21,911 bases of DNA from NCBI GenBank assembly GCA_023228705.1, contig JALOAS010000056.1, positions 1 through 21,911 on the forward strand, read 5' to 3'. The notes beneath the pieces were generated by a model. The model saw only the letters and a list, made by a program, of their open reading frames with translations, was not told the origin of the DNA and made no database searches. This document shows positions 13,175 to 21,053 of this stretch, one piece after another; the stretch's first letter is position 1, and each line of letters opens with the position of its first letter. A program made the position numbers and the translations under genes. The stretch comes from Ottowia sp. GTDB lineage: Bacteria > Pseudomonadota > Gammaproteobacteria > Burkholderiales > Burkholderiaceae_C.

Positions 13175-15928
13175 ATGCGAGAAGGAAGAACAAGCGTGAC
13201 GCGCCGCGTCGACTACACGCCGCCGGCCTACTGGATAGACACCGTTGACCTCACCATGGACCTGGCGCCGGGCACCACGCGCGTGCTCAACACCATGCGC
13301 GTGCGCCGCAACCCGGACGTGCCGCCGCAGCCGCTGCGCCTTGACGGCGACGAGCTGAATCTGTCGCGCGTGCAACTCAATGGCCAGGGCTGCTCGTTCC
13401 GCATGGACGGCGACACGCTGGTCATAGACGGCACGCCCGAGGGCAACGAGCCCTTCGAGCTGGAAGTGTTCAACACCTGCGCACCGGAGAAAAACACCAG
13501 GCTCATGGGCCTGTTCATGAGCGGCGGCGACTTCTTCACCCAATGCGAGTCCGAGGGCTTTCGCCGCATCACCTACTTCCTGGACCGGCCCGACGTCATG
13601 GCCACGTACACCGTGACATTGCGCGCCGACAAGCAGCGCTGGCCGGTGCTGCTGTCCAACGGCAACCTCGTCGACGAAGGCGACCTGGACGGCGGCCGCC
13701 ACTACGCCAGGTGGCACGACCCGTTCAAGAAACCCAGCTACCTCTTTGCCGTGGTCGCCGGCCGCCTGGTGGCGCGCGAGCAGCGCATCACCAGCCGCGA
13801 CGGCAAGCCGCACCTGCTGCAGATGTATGTGCGCCCGGGCGACCTGGACCAGACCGGGCACGCCATGAACGCGCTCATGCACGCCGTTGCCTGGGACGAG
13901 GCGCGCTTTGGCCGGCACCTGGACCTTCAGCGCTTTGCCGTGGTCGCCACCAGCGACTTCAACTTTGGCGCCATGGAAAACAAGGGCCTGAACATCTTCA
14001 ACACCAAGTACGTGCTGGCCAAGCCGTCCACCGCCACCGATACCGACTACGAGAACATAGAAGGGGTCATCGGCCACGAGTACTTCCACAACTGGACCGG
14101 CAACCGCATTACCTGCCGCGACTGGTTCCAGCTGTCGCTGAAAGAAGGCCTGACGGTCTTTCGCGACCAGGAATTCTCCATGGACATGGCCGGCAGCGCC
14201 AGCGCGCGCGCCGTGCGCCGCATCCGCGACGTCAACGTGCTGCGCACCGTCCAGTTTGCCGAAGACGCCGGCCCCATGGCGCATCCGGTGCGCCCGGACG
14301 AATACCTGGAAGTCACCAACTTCTACACCACCACCATCTATGAAAAAGGCGCCGAGGTGGTGCGCATGATCCACACCCTGCTCGGCCGCGACGGCTTCCG
14401 CAAGGGGCTGGACCTGTATTTTGAGCGTCACGACGGCCAGGCAGTCACCTGCGACGACTTTGCGCAGGCCATGGCCGACGCCAACCCGGACAGCCTGCTG
14501 GCGAAAAAGCTGGAGCAGTACAAGCGCTGGTACAGCCAGTCCGGGACGCCGGTGGTCACGGCCGAGGGCAGCTACGACGCAGGCGCGCAAGCGTACACGC
14601 TCAAGCTGGCGCAAAGCTGCCCGCCCACGCCGGGTCAGCCGAACAAGCAACCCTTTGTCATCCCCGTGCGGCTGGGGCTGGTTGGCGCCGGCGGCCGGGA
14701 CCTGCCGCTGCAGGCGGAGGACGGCAGCGCGCTGGACGGCGACGTCGTCGTCCTGAGCGAGCCCGAGCTGACGCTGCGCTTCACCGGGGTGGCCGCCGAG
14801 CCCGTGCCGTCGCTGCTGCGCGGGTTCTCGGCTCCGGTCAAGCTGCGCCTTGACTACAGCCGCGAGCAGCTCCTGCACCTGCTGGCATGCGACAGCGACC
14901 CCTTCAACCGCTGGGAGGCCGGACAGCAACTGACGCTGCGCGCCGCGCTGGTGCGCCTTGCCGCGGACACCGATCCGGACGAGCCGGCCCCGCTGGATGC
15001 ATCGCACGTCGATGCGCTGCGCGGCGTGTTGCAGCAGCCGGACCTGGACGACGCATTCAAGGCGCTGGTGCTCACGCTGCCGTCAGAAAACTACATCGCC
15101 GAGCAGCTTGAGCAGGTCGATCCGCCGCGCATCCATGCCCTGCGCGAGGCCATGCAGCAGCAGCTGGCGCGCGAGCTGGCCAGCAACTGGGAGCAGGCCT
15201 GGCAACGGTGCCAGGACACCGGCGCGTACAGCCCTGATCCGCTCTCCGGCGGCAAGCGCGCACTGGCCGGACTGGCGCTGCACATGCTGTGCCGCAACGC
15301 CACCGCCGCCGGCGACCCCGTCTGGCCGGGCAAGGCGTACCAGCGCGTCAAGGATGCCGGCAACATGACCGACCGCATCAACGCACTGAGCGCGCTGCTG
15401 GCCTGCCACCACGAGCTGGCCGACAAGGCACTGGCACATTTCCACGACCTGTACCAAACGGAAGCGCTGGCGCTGGACAAGTGGTTCACGCTGCAGGGCG
15501 CCGCGCCCGATCGCGACGGCAGCGCGCTGTCCGCCGTGAGGAAGCTGATGGCGCACCCGGACTTCACGCTGCGCAACCCCAACCGCGCGCGCAGCCTCCT
15601 TTTCAGCTACTGCCAGGGCAACCCGGGCGGCTTCCACCGCCGCGATGCCGCAGGCTACGCGTTCTGGGCCGAGCAGGTGGCCGCGCTGGACCCCATCAAC
15701 CCGCAGGTTGCCGCAAGGCTGGCTCGCGCCCTGGACAGCTGGGGCCGCCTGGCCGCGCCGTACCGGAGCCTGGCGCAGGAAGCGCTGCAACGCGTGGCCG
15801 CGCAGCCGGGCCTGTCCGACGACGTGCGCGAAGTGGTCGGCCGCATGCTGGCACCTGCCGTGGATGCTGCCGCCAGCAGGGAAGATGCCGCAGCCGGCAG
15901 CGCTGACAACGGGGACGCCAGGGCATGA
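13175..15928 (+). CDS. pepN: Aminopeptidase N (M1 family)
   Basis: PepN is a cytoplasmic zinc aminopeptidase that removes N-terminal residues from peptides late in protein turnover. The 917-residue protein has the exopeptidase motif GAMEN at 265-269. The zinc site is HEYFH (301-305), with the third ligand Glu324 in LSLKEGLTVFRDQEF. Each motif is shifted by +4 from E. coli PepN (870 residues). The C-terminal helical domain is complete. The final ~20 residues are Ala/Asp-rich and probably disordered. The AAGGA ribosome site lies 8 bp before ATG 13175. The gene overlaps fbp by 4 bp (ATGA), so the two are probably translationally coupled; pepN-fbp is a familiar betaproteobacterial pair. Confidence 0.97.
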   Translation: MREGRTSVTRRVDYTPPAYWIDTVDLTMDLAPGTTRVLNTMRVRRNPDVPPQPLRLDGDELNLSRVQLNGQGCSFRMDGDTLVIDGTPEGNEPFELEVFNTCAPEKNTRLMGLFMSGGDFFTQCESEGFRRITYFLDRPDVMATYTVTLRADKQRWPVLLSNGNLVDEGDLDGGRHYARWHDPFKKPSYLFAVVAGRLVAREQRITSRDGKPHLLQMYVRPGDLDQTGHAMNALMHAVAWDEARFGRHLDLQRFAVVATSDFNFGAMENKGLNIFNTKYVLAKPSTATDTDYENIEGVIGHEYFHNWTGNRITCRDWFQLSLKEGLTVFRDQEFSMDMAGSASARAVRRIRDVNVLRTVQFAEDAGPMAHPVRPDEYLEVTNFYTTTIYEKGAEVVRMIHTLLGRDGFRKGLDLYFERHDGQAVTCDDFAQAMADANPDSLLAKKLEQYKRWYSQSGTPVVTAEGSYDAGAQAYTLKLAQSCPPTPGQPNKQPFVIPVRLGLVGAGGRDLPLQAEDGSALDGDVVVLSEPELTLRFTGVAAEPVPSLLRGFSAPVKLRLDYSREQLLHLLACDSDPFNRWEAGQQLTLRAALVRLAADTDPDEPAPLDASHVDALRGVLQQPDLDDAFKALVLTLPSENYIAEQLEQVDPPRIHALREAMQQQLARELASNWEQAWQRCQDTGAYSPDPLSGGKRALAGLALHMLCRNATAAGDPVWPGKAYQRVKDAGNMTDRINALSALLACHHELADKALAHFHDLYQTEALALDKWFTLQGAAPDRDGSALSAVRKLMAHPDFTLRNPNRARSLLFSYCQGNPGGFHRRDAAGYAFWAEQVAALDPINPQVAARLARALDSWGRLAAPYRSLAQEALQRVAAQPGLSDDVREVVGRMLAPAVDAAASREDAAAGSADNGDARA

Positions 15929-16950
15929 CACACGCAGTGACGCTGGCGCATTATCTGGCGCGCATCGAGCGGCAACACGGCTGCGCACCGCTGCCGCTGC
16001 AGCAGCTTCTGATGCAGGTGGCCGGCGCCTGCCAGGCCATTGCCGCGCAGGTGGACGCAGGCGCGCTGGCCGGTGTCCTGGGCGCGGCCGGCAGCGAGAA
16101 CGTCCAGGGCGAAGAGCAGAAGAAGCTGGACCTCATCGCCAACGAGACATTCATCGCACACTGCCATTGGGGCGGCCAGCTCGCCGCCATGGCCAGCGAG
16201 GAGATGGAGACGCCCTACCCCATTCCCGCCCAATACCCGCGCGGCGACCACCTGCTGCTGTTTGACCCGCTGGACGGATCCAGCAACATAGACGTCAACG
16301 TCAGCATAGGCACCATCTTCAGCCTGCTGAAAATGCCGGACGGCCGCAGCAGCGTGAGCGCCACCGAAGAGGACTTCCTGCAGCCCGGTCGCCGGCAGCT
16401 GGCTGCCGGCTACTGCATCTACGGCCCGCAAACAACGCTGGTGCTGACGCTGGGCCACGGCGTATCCGTTTTCACGCTGGACCGGCCGCAGGGCGCGTTC
16501 ATCCTCACGCGCGACCAGCTGCGCATACCGCGCCAAACCGCCGAATTTGCCATCAACATGAGCAACGCGCGGCACTGGGCCGCGCCCGTGCGCCGCTACA
16601 TAGACGAGTGCCTGGCCGGAAGCCAGGGGCCCCGTGGCAAGGACTTCAACATGCGCTGGATCGCCAGCATGGTCGCCGACGTGCACCGCATCCTCTGCCG
16701 CGGCGGCATCTTCATGTACCCCTGGGACCAGCGCGAACCGGAGCGCCCGGGCAAGCTGCGCCTCATGTACGAGGCCAGCCCCATGGCCTGGCTCGTCGAG
16801 CAGGCTGGCGGCGCCGCCACCAACGGGAACCAGCCCATCCTGGACATCGTGCCCGCGCAACTGCACGAGCGCGTCAGCGTCATCCTGGGCAGCCGCGACG
16901 AAGTGACCCGCGTGACCGGCTACCACGCCCAGGATGCGTCGCCGCGCTGA
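15925..16950 (+). CDS. fbp: Fructose-1,6-bisphosphatase, class I
   Basis: Fbp hydrolyses fructose-1,6-bisphosphate to fructose-6-phosphate in gluconeogenesis and, in autotrophs, the Calvin cycle. The 341-residue protein shows EEQKKLDLIANE near the N-terminus and the metal-binding DPLDGSSNID at 114-123, followed by VNVSIGTIFS. Further on, KLRLMYEASPMAWLVEQAGG marks the substrate-binding end. Length fits the class I family (E. coli 332). The start overlaps the pepN stop by 4 bp. No other Calvin-cycle gene is visible, so a gluconeogenic role is the simplest reading. Confidence 0.97.
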   Translation: MTHAVTLAHYLARIERQHGCAPLPLQQLLMQVAGACQAIAAQVDAGALAGVLGAAGSENVQGEEQKKLDLIANETFIAHCHWGGQLAAMASEEMETPYPIPAQYPRGDHLLLFDPLDGSSNIDVNVSIGTIFSLLKMPDGRSSVSATEEDFLQPGRRQLAAGYCIYGPQTTLVLTLGHGVSVFTLDRPQGAFILTRDQLRIPRQTAEFAINMSNARHWAAPVRRYIDECLAGSQGPRGKDFNMRWIASMVADVHRILCRGGIFMYPWDQREPERPGKLRLMYEASPMAWLVEQAGGAATNGNQPILDIVPAQLHERVSVILGSRDEVTRVTGYHAQDASPR

Positions 16951-17012
16951 GCGGCGCACGCTCCCATCCATTCCCTGATACGGCACGCTCCCCGCGCGCA
17001 CCTGCCTGAACC

Positions 17013-17786
17013 ATGGCCGCTTTCGACGAAGTTCAAGTTCTCTCCGTTCACCACTGGACCGACCGGCTGTTCAGCTTCACCACGACGCGCAGTCCCAGCC
17101 TGCGCTTCTCCAACGGCCACTTCACGCTCATCGGGCTGAACATAGACGGCAAGCGGGTGGTCCGCGCGTACTCCATCGTCAGCCCCAACCACCAGGAAAC
17201 ACTGGAATTCCTCAGCATCAAGGTGCCCGACGGGCCGCTCACCAGCCACCTGCAGCACATCCAGCCCGGCGACACCATCATTGCCGGCCACCGCCCCACC
17301 GGTACGCTGCTCATCGACTACCTGCTGCCGGGCAAGCGCCTGTACCTGTTCGCCACCGGCACCGGCATTGCGCCGTTCATGGCCATCATCCGCGACCCGG
17401 AGACCTACGAGAGCTTCGAGGAGGTGGTGCTGGTGCACGGCTGCCGGCTGGTGGGCGAGCTGGCGTACCGCCAATACATCATCGAGCAGCTGCCGCAGGA
17501 AGAATACATAGGTCCCATGGCCGCGGCCCAGCTCAGGTACCACCCCACCGTGACCCGCGAGACGTTCCGGACACAGGGACGCATCCCGGCGCTGATCGGC
17601 AGCGGCCGCATGGCCGCGGACCTGGCCCTGCCGCCGCTGGATCCGGAAACCGACCGCGCCATGATCTGTGGCGGTCCGTACATGCTCAAGTCGGTGAAGC
17701 AGGTCCTGCTGGACCGGGGCTTCAAGGAAGGCAGCGCAGCGCGCCCGGGCGACTTTGTCGTCGAGCGCGCTTTTGCAGACCAGTGA
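17013..17786 (+). CDS. fpr: Ferredoxin--NADP(+) reductase
   Basis: This 257-residue flavoprotein belongs to the bacterial Fpr family. These enzymes pass electrons between NADPH and ferredoxin or flavodoxin and help in oxidative stress and Fe-S assembly. The FAD-binding RAYS motif is at 51-54 in RVVRAYSIVSPNH, the NADP-binding GTGIAPF at 116-122, and a CGGPYML segment sits near residue 218. The C-terminus reads FVVERAFADQ, the short-tail ending typical of this subfamily. It follows fbp after 62 bp on the same strand and may share its transcript. CGGPYML differs slightly from the common CGSPxML, which does not change the assignment. Confidence 0.94.
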   Translation: MAAFDEVQVLSVHHWTDRLFSFTTTRSPSLRFSNGHFTLIGLNIDGKRVVRAYSIVSPNHQETLEFLSIKVPDGPLTSHLQHIQPGDTIIAGHRPTGTLLIDYLLPGKRLYLFATGTGIAPFMAIIRDPETYESFEEVVLVHGCRLVGELAYRQYIIEQLPQEEYIGPMAAAQLRYHPTVTRETFRTQGRIPALIGSGRMAADLALPPLDPETDRAMICGGPYMLKSVKQVLLDRGFKEGSAARPGDFVVERAFADQ

Positions 17787-17855
17787 GCGGCAACCCGACC
17801 GCCGCTCCGCCCGCCGCGCGAGACGTGGCCCGGCACAACCGCTAAACTGGGAACC

Positions 17856-18104
17856 ATGCGCACCTTCAACGACGAAAGTGGCCGCCGCTGGCAGGCGGCC
17901 CTGCTGGAAGCCTCCTACGGCAACATCCTGCTTACCTTCAACCCATTTGACGGCAACAACGTCAACCAGGTGCAGATGGATGCTGATACCCTGATCGAGG
18001 CTGGGCAAATGCTGCGCGCGTTCGATGAAGCGCAGTTGCAGGCGCTGCTGGCCCGATCCCGCCCCTGGGACGAGACGGCGGGGATTTTCACGCCCAGCGC
18101 GTAA
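17856..18104 (+). CDS. Small conserved protein of unknown function (82 aa)
   Basis: This 82-residue protein has no domain I can name. The sequence MRTFNDESGRRWQAALLEAS is followed by a short beta-like stretch (YGNILLTFNPFDGNNVNQVQMDADTL). An alternating helical tail (LIEAGQMLRAFDEAQLQALLARSRPW) completes it. It has no signal peptide or membrane segment, so it is probably cytoplasmic. GGGAACC just before the ATG may act as a weak ribosome site. Coding is supported by balanced amino-acid composition, an independent start and placement 69 bp after fpr on the same strand. I recall similar short proteins in Burkholderiales but cannot give a function. Confidence 0.75.
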   Translation: MRTFNDESGRRWQAALLEASYGNILLTFNPFDGNNVNQVQMDADTLIEAGQMLRAFDEAQLQALLARSRPWDETAGIFTPSA

Positions 18105-18236
18105 CCCGCGCGAGCGCGACCACCATGCAGAACGGCAGCGCACCCACGGCTTGCGCTCCCGGCCGCAGGGCGCGCGGCCCATCCTCGGAGCTCAATTGCT
18201 GGCCGGATCATGCCCGCCGGTCTGCACAACCGCAAA

Positions 18237-18695
18237 TCAAAACCCACCGCGCTCGCTGATGAACCACATGAGTCGCAAGCCCACCAGCGAACTGAGCAGA
18301 AGCAGCAGCACGAGTGCGTGGTAGCCAACAAGCAGCGCGCTTTTCCGCGCGCCACGAACCGACCACGCAAACCAGAGCATGGCCAGCCCATAAGGCACCG
18401 TTGCAGCAGCGACGAGGGCAAATTTCACGCACAGCGTCCCCACCATGACGCCCGCGTGTCCGGCGTTGAGCAAGAACCATTGTCCCCATACGGTGCCTCG
18501 CGTCGGCGTTTGCGGGCGCAGGCGCGCCTGGCCGGCACCCAGCACGTACTGGCCCACCCCGACGACAAGGATCAGGTACGACATGGCCCAGACCAGTTGC
18601 TGGCTGTGCCGTCGCGCCAAGGCGGCTCCCAGCACCCCAGCGGCGATGATGGCCGCGACGCCGAGAGCGGCAAAGGGCTCGGCCGTCTTGTGCAC
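18237..18695 (-). CDS. Predicted four-helix membrane protein of unknown function
   Basis: The protein has about 152 residues from GTG 18695 (VHKTAEPFAALGV...). It contains four clear hydrophobic segments: AALGVAAIIAAGVLGAA, LVWAMSYLILVVGVGQYVLG, a third around VMVGTLCVKFALVAAATVPYGLAMLWFAW, and the C-terminal ALVLLLLLSSLVGLRLMWFI. A loop between the second and third (LRPQTPTRGTVWGQWFLLNAGHAG) is probably outside the membrane. The frame extends further upstream into lipA, but that extension is unlike a membrane protein and overlaps lipA coding, so the GTG 16 bp after the lipA stop is preferred. It may be co-transcribed with lipA. I do not recognise the family. Confidence 0.7.
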   Translation of the reverse strand: MHKTAEPFAALGVAAIIAAGVLGAALARRHSQQLVWAMSYLILVVGVGQYVLGAGQARLRPQTPTRGTVWGQWFLLNAGHAGVMVGTLCVKFALVAAATVPYGLAMLWFAWSVRGARKSALLVGYHALVLLLLLSSLVGLRLMWFISERGGF

Positions 18696-18711
18696 GATGC
18701 CCCGGCGCGGA

Positions 18712-19770
18712 TCAGCAGCGCATGCTTGTCGACGCTGCGTCGCGGATGCCCTGCAGCACGGCGCCAACAGCGTCGCCCAGGCCCACGTTGTTGTGCTCCA
18801 GAACGCGCTCGGCGCGGTAGCTTGAGCGCACCAGCGGTCCCGAAACAGCTTCCAGGAAGCCCTTGTCCAACGCCAGCTCGCGATAGCGTGCGAACGCCTC
18901 GGGCGTAACAAAGCGCCGAACCGGCAGGTGATTCTTGGTCGGGCGCATGTACTGGCCCAGCGTCACCACGTCCACGTGTGCCGCGCGCATGTCGTCCAGC
19001 GCCTGCTCTATTTCCGCGTCGGTCTCGCCCAGCCCCAGCATGAGGCTGGTCTTGGTGATGGTCTGCGGCGCGTGCCGCTTGGCAAACCTGAGCACGTCCA
19101 GCGTCTGCTCGTAGCCCGCACGCGGGTCGCGCACCGGGTGCGTCAGACGCCGCACCGTCTCCAGGTTCTGCGCGTAGGTGGCCAGCCCGGCGTCCAGAAC
19201 CTCGGCCACCAGTTCATGCCGGCCCTGGAAGTCCGGCGTCAGCGCTTCCACCGCCGTATCGGGCATGCGCCCGTGAATGGCGCGTATGCACGCCGCGTAG
19301 TGGCCGGCGCCCAGGTCCGGCAGGTCGTCGCGGTCCACCGAGGTCAGCACCACGTATTTCAGCCCCATCAGGTACACGGCCTCGGCCACGTTGGCCGGCT
19401 CGTCCTTGTCCAGCCAGCCCTGGGGGTTGCCGGTGTTGACCGAGCAGAACCTGCAAGCGCGCGTGCACACCGAACCCATCAGCATGAGCGTGGCCGTGCC
19501 CCGACCCCAGCACTCGGCAATGTTGGGGCACTTGGACTCGGCACATACCGTCGAGAGCCTGTGGCTCTTGACGATGTCCATGATTTCCTGATACCTGGCG
19601 CCGGCAGGCACGCGCACGCGCAGCCACGCCGGCTTCTTGCCCACGTCGGGCACCTGGCTGAGCGCATTGGGTTTGATGCCGTCCAGAATGGCACGCGTGC
19701 CCTGCGGCGACACGAATTTGGCGCCAGGCGCGAGGCGCGTGCGCTTGCTGCCGAGGATGCGTTCTGTCAT
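18712..19770 (-). CDS. lipA: Lipoyl synthase
   Basis: LipA is a radical-SAM enzyme that inserts two sulfur atoms into protein-bound octanoyl groups to make lipoate. From ATG 19770 it has 352 residues. The auxiliary 4Fe-4S cluster ligands are Cys76, Cys81 and Cys87 (CAESKCPNIAEC). The radical-SAM cluster ligands are Cys102, Cys106 and Cys109 (CTRACRFC). A C-terminal VRSSYRAE supplies the conserved serine ligand. An in-frame upstream start at 19791 would add 7 residues; 19770 is preferred because AGGA lies 10 bp upstream. lipB, often adjacent, is not next to it here. The upstream gap (19771-19930) contains a possible -10 element. Confidence 0.97.
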   Translation of the reverse strand: MTERILGSKRTRLAPGAKFVSPQGTRAILDGIKPNALSQVPDVGKKPAWLRVRVPAGARYQEIMDIVKSHRLSTVCAESKCPNIAECWGRGTATLMLMGSVCTRACRFCSVNTGNPQGWLDKDEPANVAEAVYLMGLKYVVLTSVDRDDLPDLGAGHYAACIRAIHGRMPDTAVEALTPDFQGRHELVAEVLDAGLATYAQNLETVRRLTHPVRDPRAGYEQTLDVLRFAKRHAPQTITKTSLMLGLGETDAEIEQALDDMRAAHVDVVTLGQYMRPTKNHLPVRRFVTPEAFARYRELALDKGFLEAVSGPLVRSSYRAERVLEHNNVGLGDAVGAVLQGIRDAASTSMRC

Positions 19771-19806
19771 GGATGGCCGTTCCTGTAGCAAAGAAGTCCC
19801 GCGTTC

Positions 19807-19814
19807 ATTCTATA
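19807..19814 (-). promoter_or_regulatory. Possible -10 element for lipA
   Basis: On the minus strand TATAGAAT lies 36 bp before the lipA ATG, a sensible distance. No convincing -35 is visible upstream, so this is a weak call. Confidence 0.35.
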
Positions 19815-19930
19815 GTTGCACCAAACTCCCCTGCAGCCCGCCGAAATACACCGGATTGCGTGTCACACACAGCCGCCTGCGCATCGCGTTGCCGCCACGG
19901 TGCGCGCCGGGACCGGGAGGCGCATCTGTC

Positions 19931-20230
19931 TCACTGCGCAGCCAGGGGCTCGATGTTTGCAAGCTCATCCTTTATCGACCGGCGCGCAATGTCCGCATCG
20001 TATTGACTCTGCAAATTCAACCAGAAACCCTCGCTGGTGCCGAAAAACCGCGCCAGCCGCAGTGCCGTGTCCGCCGTGATCGCCCGCCCGTGGCGAACAA
20101 TCGCCGTCACGCGCGTTTGCGGTATGCGAAGCGCCTGCGCCAGCCGATACTGGCTCAGCCCCATCGGTTGTAAAAACTCGGTCAGCAAGATCTCCCCGGG
20201 TGTGGGCAGTTGCAAGTCATCGTCACGCAT
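19931..20230 (-). CDS. higA: HigA-type antitoxin (XRE family)
   Basis: HigA antitoxins neutralise HigB by direct binding and repress their own operon through a helix-turn-helix. The 99-residue protein opens with the family's PTPGEILLTEFLQPMGLSQYRLAQAL. The HTH runs through ALRIPQTRVTAIVRHGRAITADTALRLARFFGTS, and the typical GFWLNLQSQYDAD end follows. A strong ribosome site (AAAAAAGGACAGGACA) directly precedes ATG 20230. In the usual arrangement this gene would follow higB within a few bases; here a 233-bp MITE lies between them. lipA begins about 160 bp downstream on the same strand. Confidence 0.95.
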   Translation of the reverse strand: MRDDDLQLPTPGEILLTEFLQPMGLSQYRLAQALRIPQTRVTAIVRHGRAITADTALRLARFFGTSEGFWLNLQSQYDADIARRSIKDELANIEPLAAQ

Positions 20231-20249
20231 TGTCCTGTCCTTTTTTCAA

Positions 20250-20482
20250 CCTAGATTCCGCGGTTGGATGCGCCTGAGCGTGCTGCGATGGGCGTGTCAG
20301 GCAAGACGCGACAACGCCGCAGACTACTGTCTGCAAGGCGGAGCAACGCAGCATGGCGCGGCCAGCGCTGTGCGATCAGGCGCATAGCGTCTTCACCGGA
20401 TTGGCGAATATTGAAAAACGCAAAACTCAAACAATAACAAGTAGATGCCAAAGAAAACAAGCGGTCAACTGCGGAATCTAGG
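20250..20482. mobile_element. MITE with IS1380/ISEcp1-like termini, inserted between higB and higA
   Basis: The 233-bp element starts CCTAGATTCCGCGGTTG (20250-20266) and ends with its inverted copy, CCTAGATTCCGCAGTTG read on the minus strand from 20482, with one mismatch in 17. It is flanked by a perfect 5-bp direct repeat, TTCAA, at 20245-20249 and 20483-20487. The CCTAGATTC tip and 5-bp duplication agree with the ISEcp1 branch of the IS1380 family. It is far too small for a transposase, and no transposase fragment was recognised inside, so it must have been moved in trans. An A+T-rich stretch (20400-20460) could hold an outward promoter towards higA. Confidence 0.88.
20405..20434 (-). promoter_or_regulatory. 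Speculative outward promoter inside the MITE, facing higA
   Basis: On the minus strand TTGTTT (20434-20429) and TATTCG (20410-20405) are 18 bp apart in the A+T-rich part of the element. The match is weak. It is listed because ISEcp1, with similar ends, is known to drive adjacent genes. Confidence 0.25.
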
Positions 20483-20483
20483 T

Positions 20484-20768
20484 TCAATGGTGGTAATCCA
20501 CGATCTCGACTTCCGCAGGCCCCTGCGGGGTCCACACAAAGCACACGCGCCACTGCGCATTCACGCGAATGCTGTATTGTCCCGCGCGGTCGCCATGCAA
20601 AGCCTCCAGGCGGTTGCCAGGTGGCATGCGCAAATCCTGCAAATCCACTGCGGCATGCATCAGGCGCAGCTTGCGCAGCGCCACTGCTTCAATCCCTCGC
20701 CAGCGCCGTGTGCGCTGCAACCTGAAGAGGGCCTCGGTTTCACGACAGCGGAAGGATTGGAGGGCCAC
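20484..20768 (-). CDS. higB: HigB-type mRNA interferase toxin (RelE superfamily)
   Basis: HigB toxins cleave mRNA in translating ribosomes. The 94-residue protein from GTG 20768 has the family pattern throughout. It opens LQSFRCRETEALF, and the middle carries LHAAVDLQDLRMPPGNRLEAL-type residues (here LMHAAVDLQDLRMPPGNRLEALHGD). The end is RAGQYSIRVNAQWRVCFVW...VEIVDYHH. Length is normal and nothing is disrupted. Its stop codon (20484-20486) lies inside the right-hand TTCAA duplication of the MITE, so the insertion left the protein unchanged. The start fits homologues, which begin at or within two residues of this position. A strong promoter and an inverted repeat lie immediately upstream. Confidence 0.94.
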   Translation of the reverse strand: MALQSFRCRETEALFRLQRTRRWRGIEAVALRKLRLMHAAVDLQDLRMPPGNRLEALHGDRAGQYSIRVNAQWRVCFVWTPQGPAEVEIVDYHH

Positions 20769-20772
20769 GCGT

Positions 20773-20803
20773 CAATACTAACGCGATGCGGAAGTATTGT
20801 AAA
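20773..20803 (-). promoter_or_regulatory. higBA promoter with overlapping palindromic operator
   Basis: On the minus strand, TTTACA (20803-20798) and TAGTAT (20780-20775) are spaced by exactly 17 bp. The inverted repeat CAATACT-N13-AGTATTG (20773-20799) covers this promoter and is the likely HigA or HigBA operator. The -10 ends only 6 bp before the higB GTG, implying a leaderless or nearly leaderless higB message. Confidence 0.7.
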
Positions 20804-20965
20804 GCATCCAACCAAAAATCGCAGGCTGGGACACCAGCAACGTGGCGATCGTTGCGCTGCACAAAGGGGCGTCCTCCCTGCTCCGTAGCCAGAGGCTGCT
20901 TCTGTTCGTGCTGTCCAAAGGTGCGCAGGCACCTTCACGCTTTCTTTTTCCTCAGCCAGATCAGG

Positions 20966-21050
20966 CGCATGACGGAGGACCTCGCTGACGCTTCGATGAG
21001 GTTGAGCGTATTGCGTTGAGCGTAGAGCGTGGCGGATGATGGACGTCAGA
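20966..21050. repeat. Partial repeat: tip module plus heptamer ladder
   Basis: The tip module (ATGACGGAGGACCTCGCTGA, continuing CGCTTCGATGA) is joined to irregular heptamers GTTGAGC / GTATTGC / GTTGAGC / GTAGAGC at about 21000-21030. GGATGATGG follows. It has the ends of the repeat family without the hairpin core. Confidence 0.75.
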
Positions 21051-21053
21051 TGA

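Noticed and set aside
12074..15007. A 977-codon open frame on the minus strand, opposite prfB and pepN
   Set aside because: It is antisense to two well-supported genes with intact catalytic motifs, and its His/Val/Ala/Gly/Gln-rich translation resembles no protein family. It is a product of high GC and strong codon bias.
15655..17001. Long minus-strand frames opposite fbp and fpr (15655-17001 and 16920-18182)
   Set aside because: Both are antisense to enzymes with complete active-site motifs and show no recognisable domain.
20251..20553. A 100-codon minus-strand frame crossing the MITE and the end of higB as a separate gene
   Set aside because: It starts inside higB in another frame and runs out at the MITE end. 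It has no recognisable domain and is explained by insertion of the element.
20918..20935. AAGGTGC-GCAG-GCACCTT hairpin followed by a T-rich run as an intrinsic terminator
   Set aside because: The T-run begins several bases after the stem and no plus-strand gene lies upstream for it to terminate, so it was not listed as a terminator.
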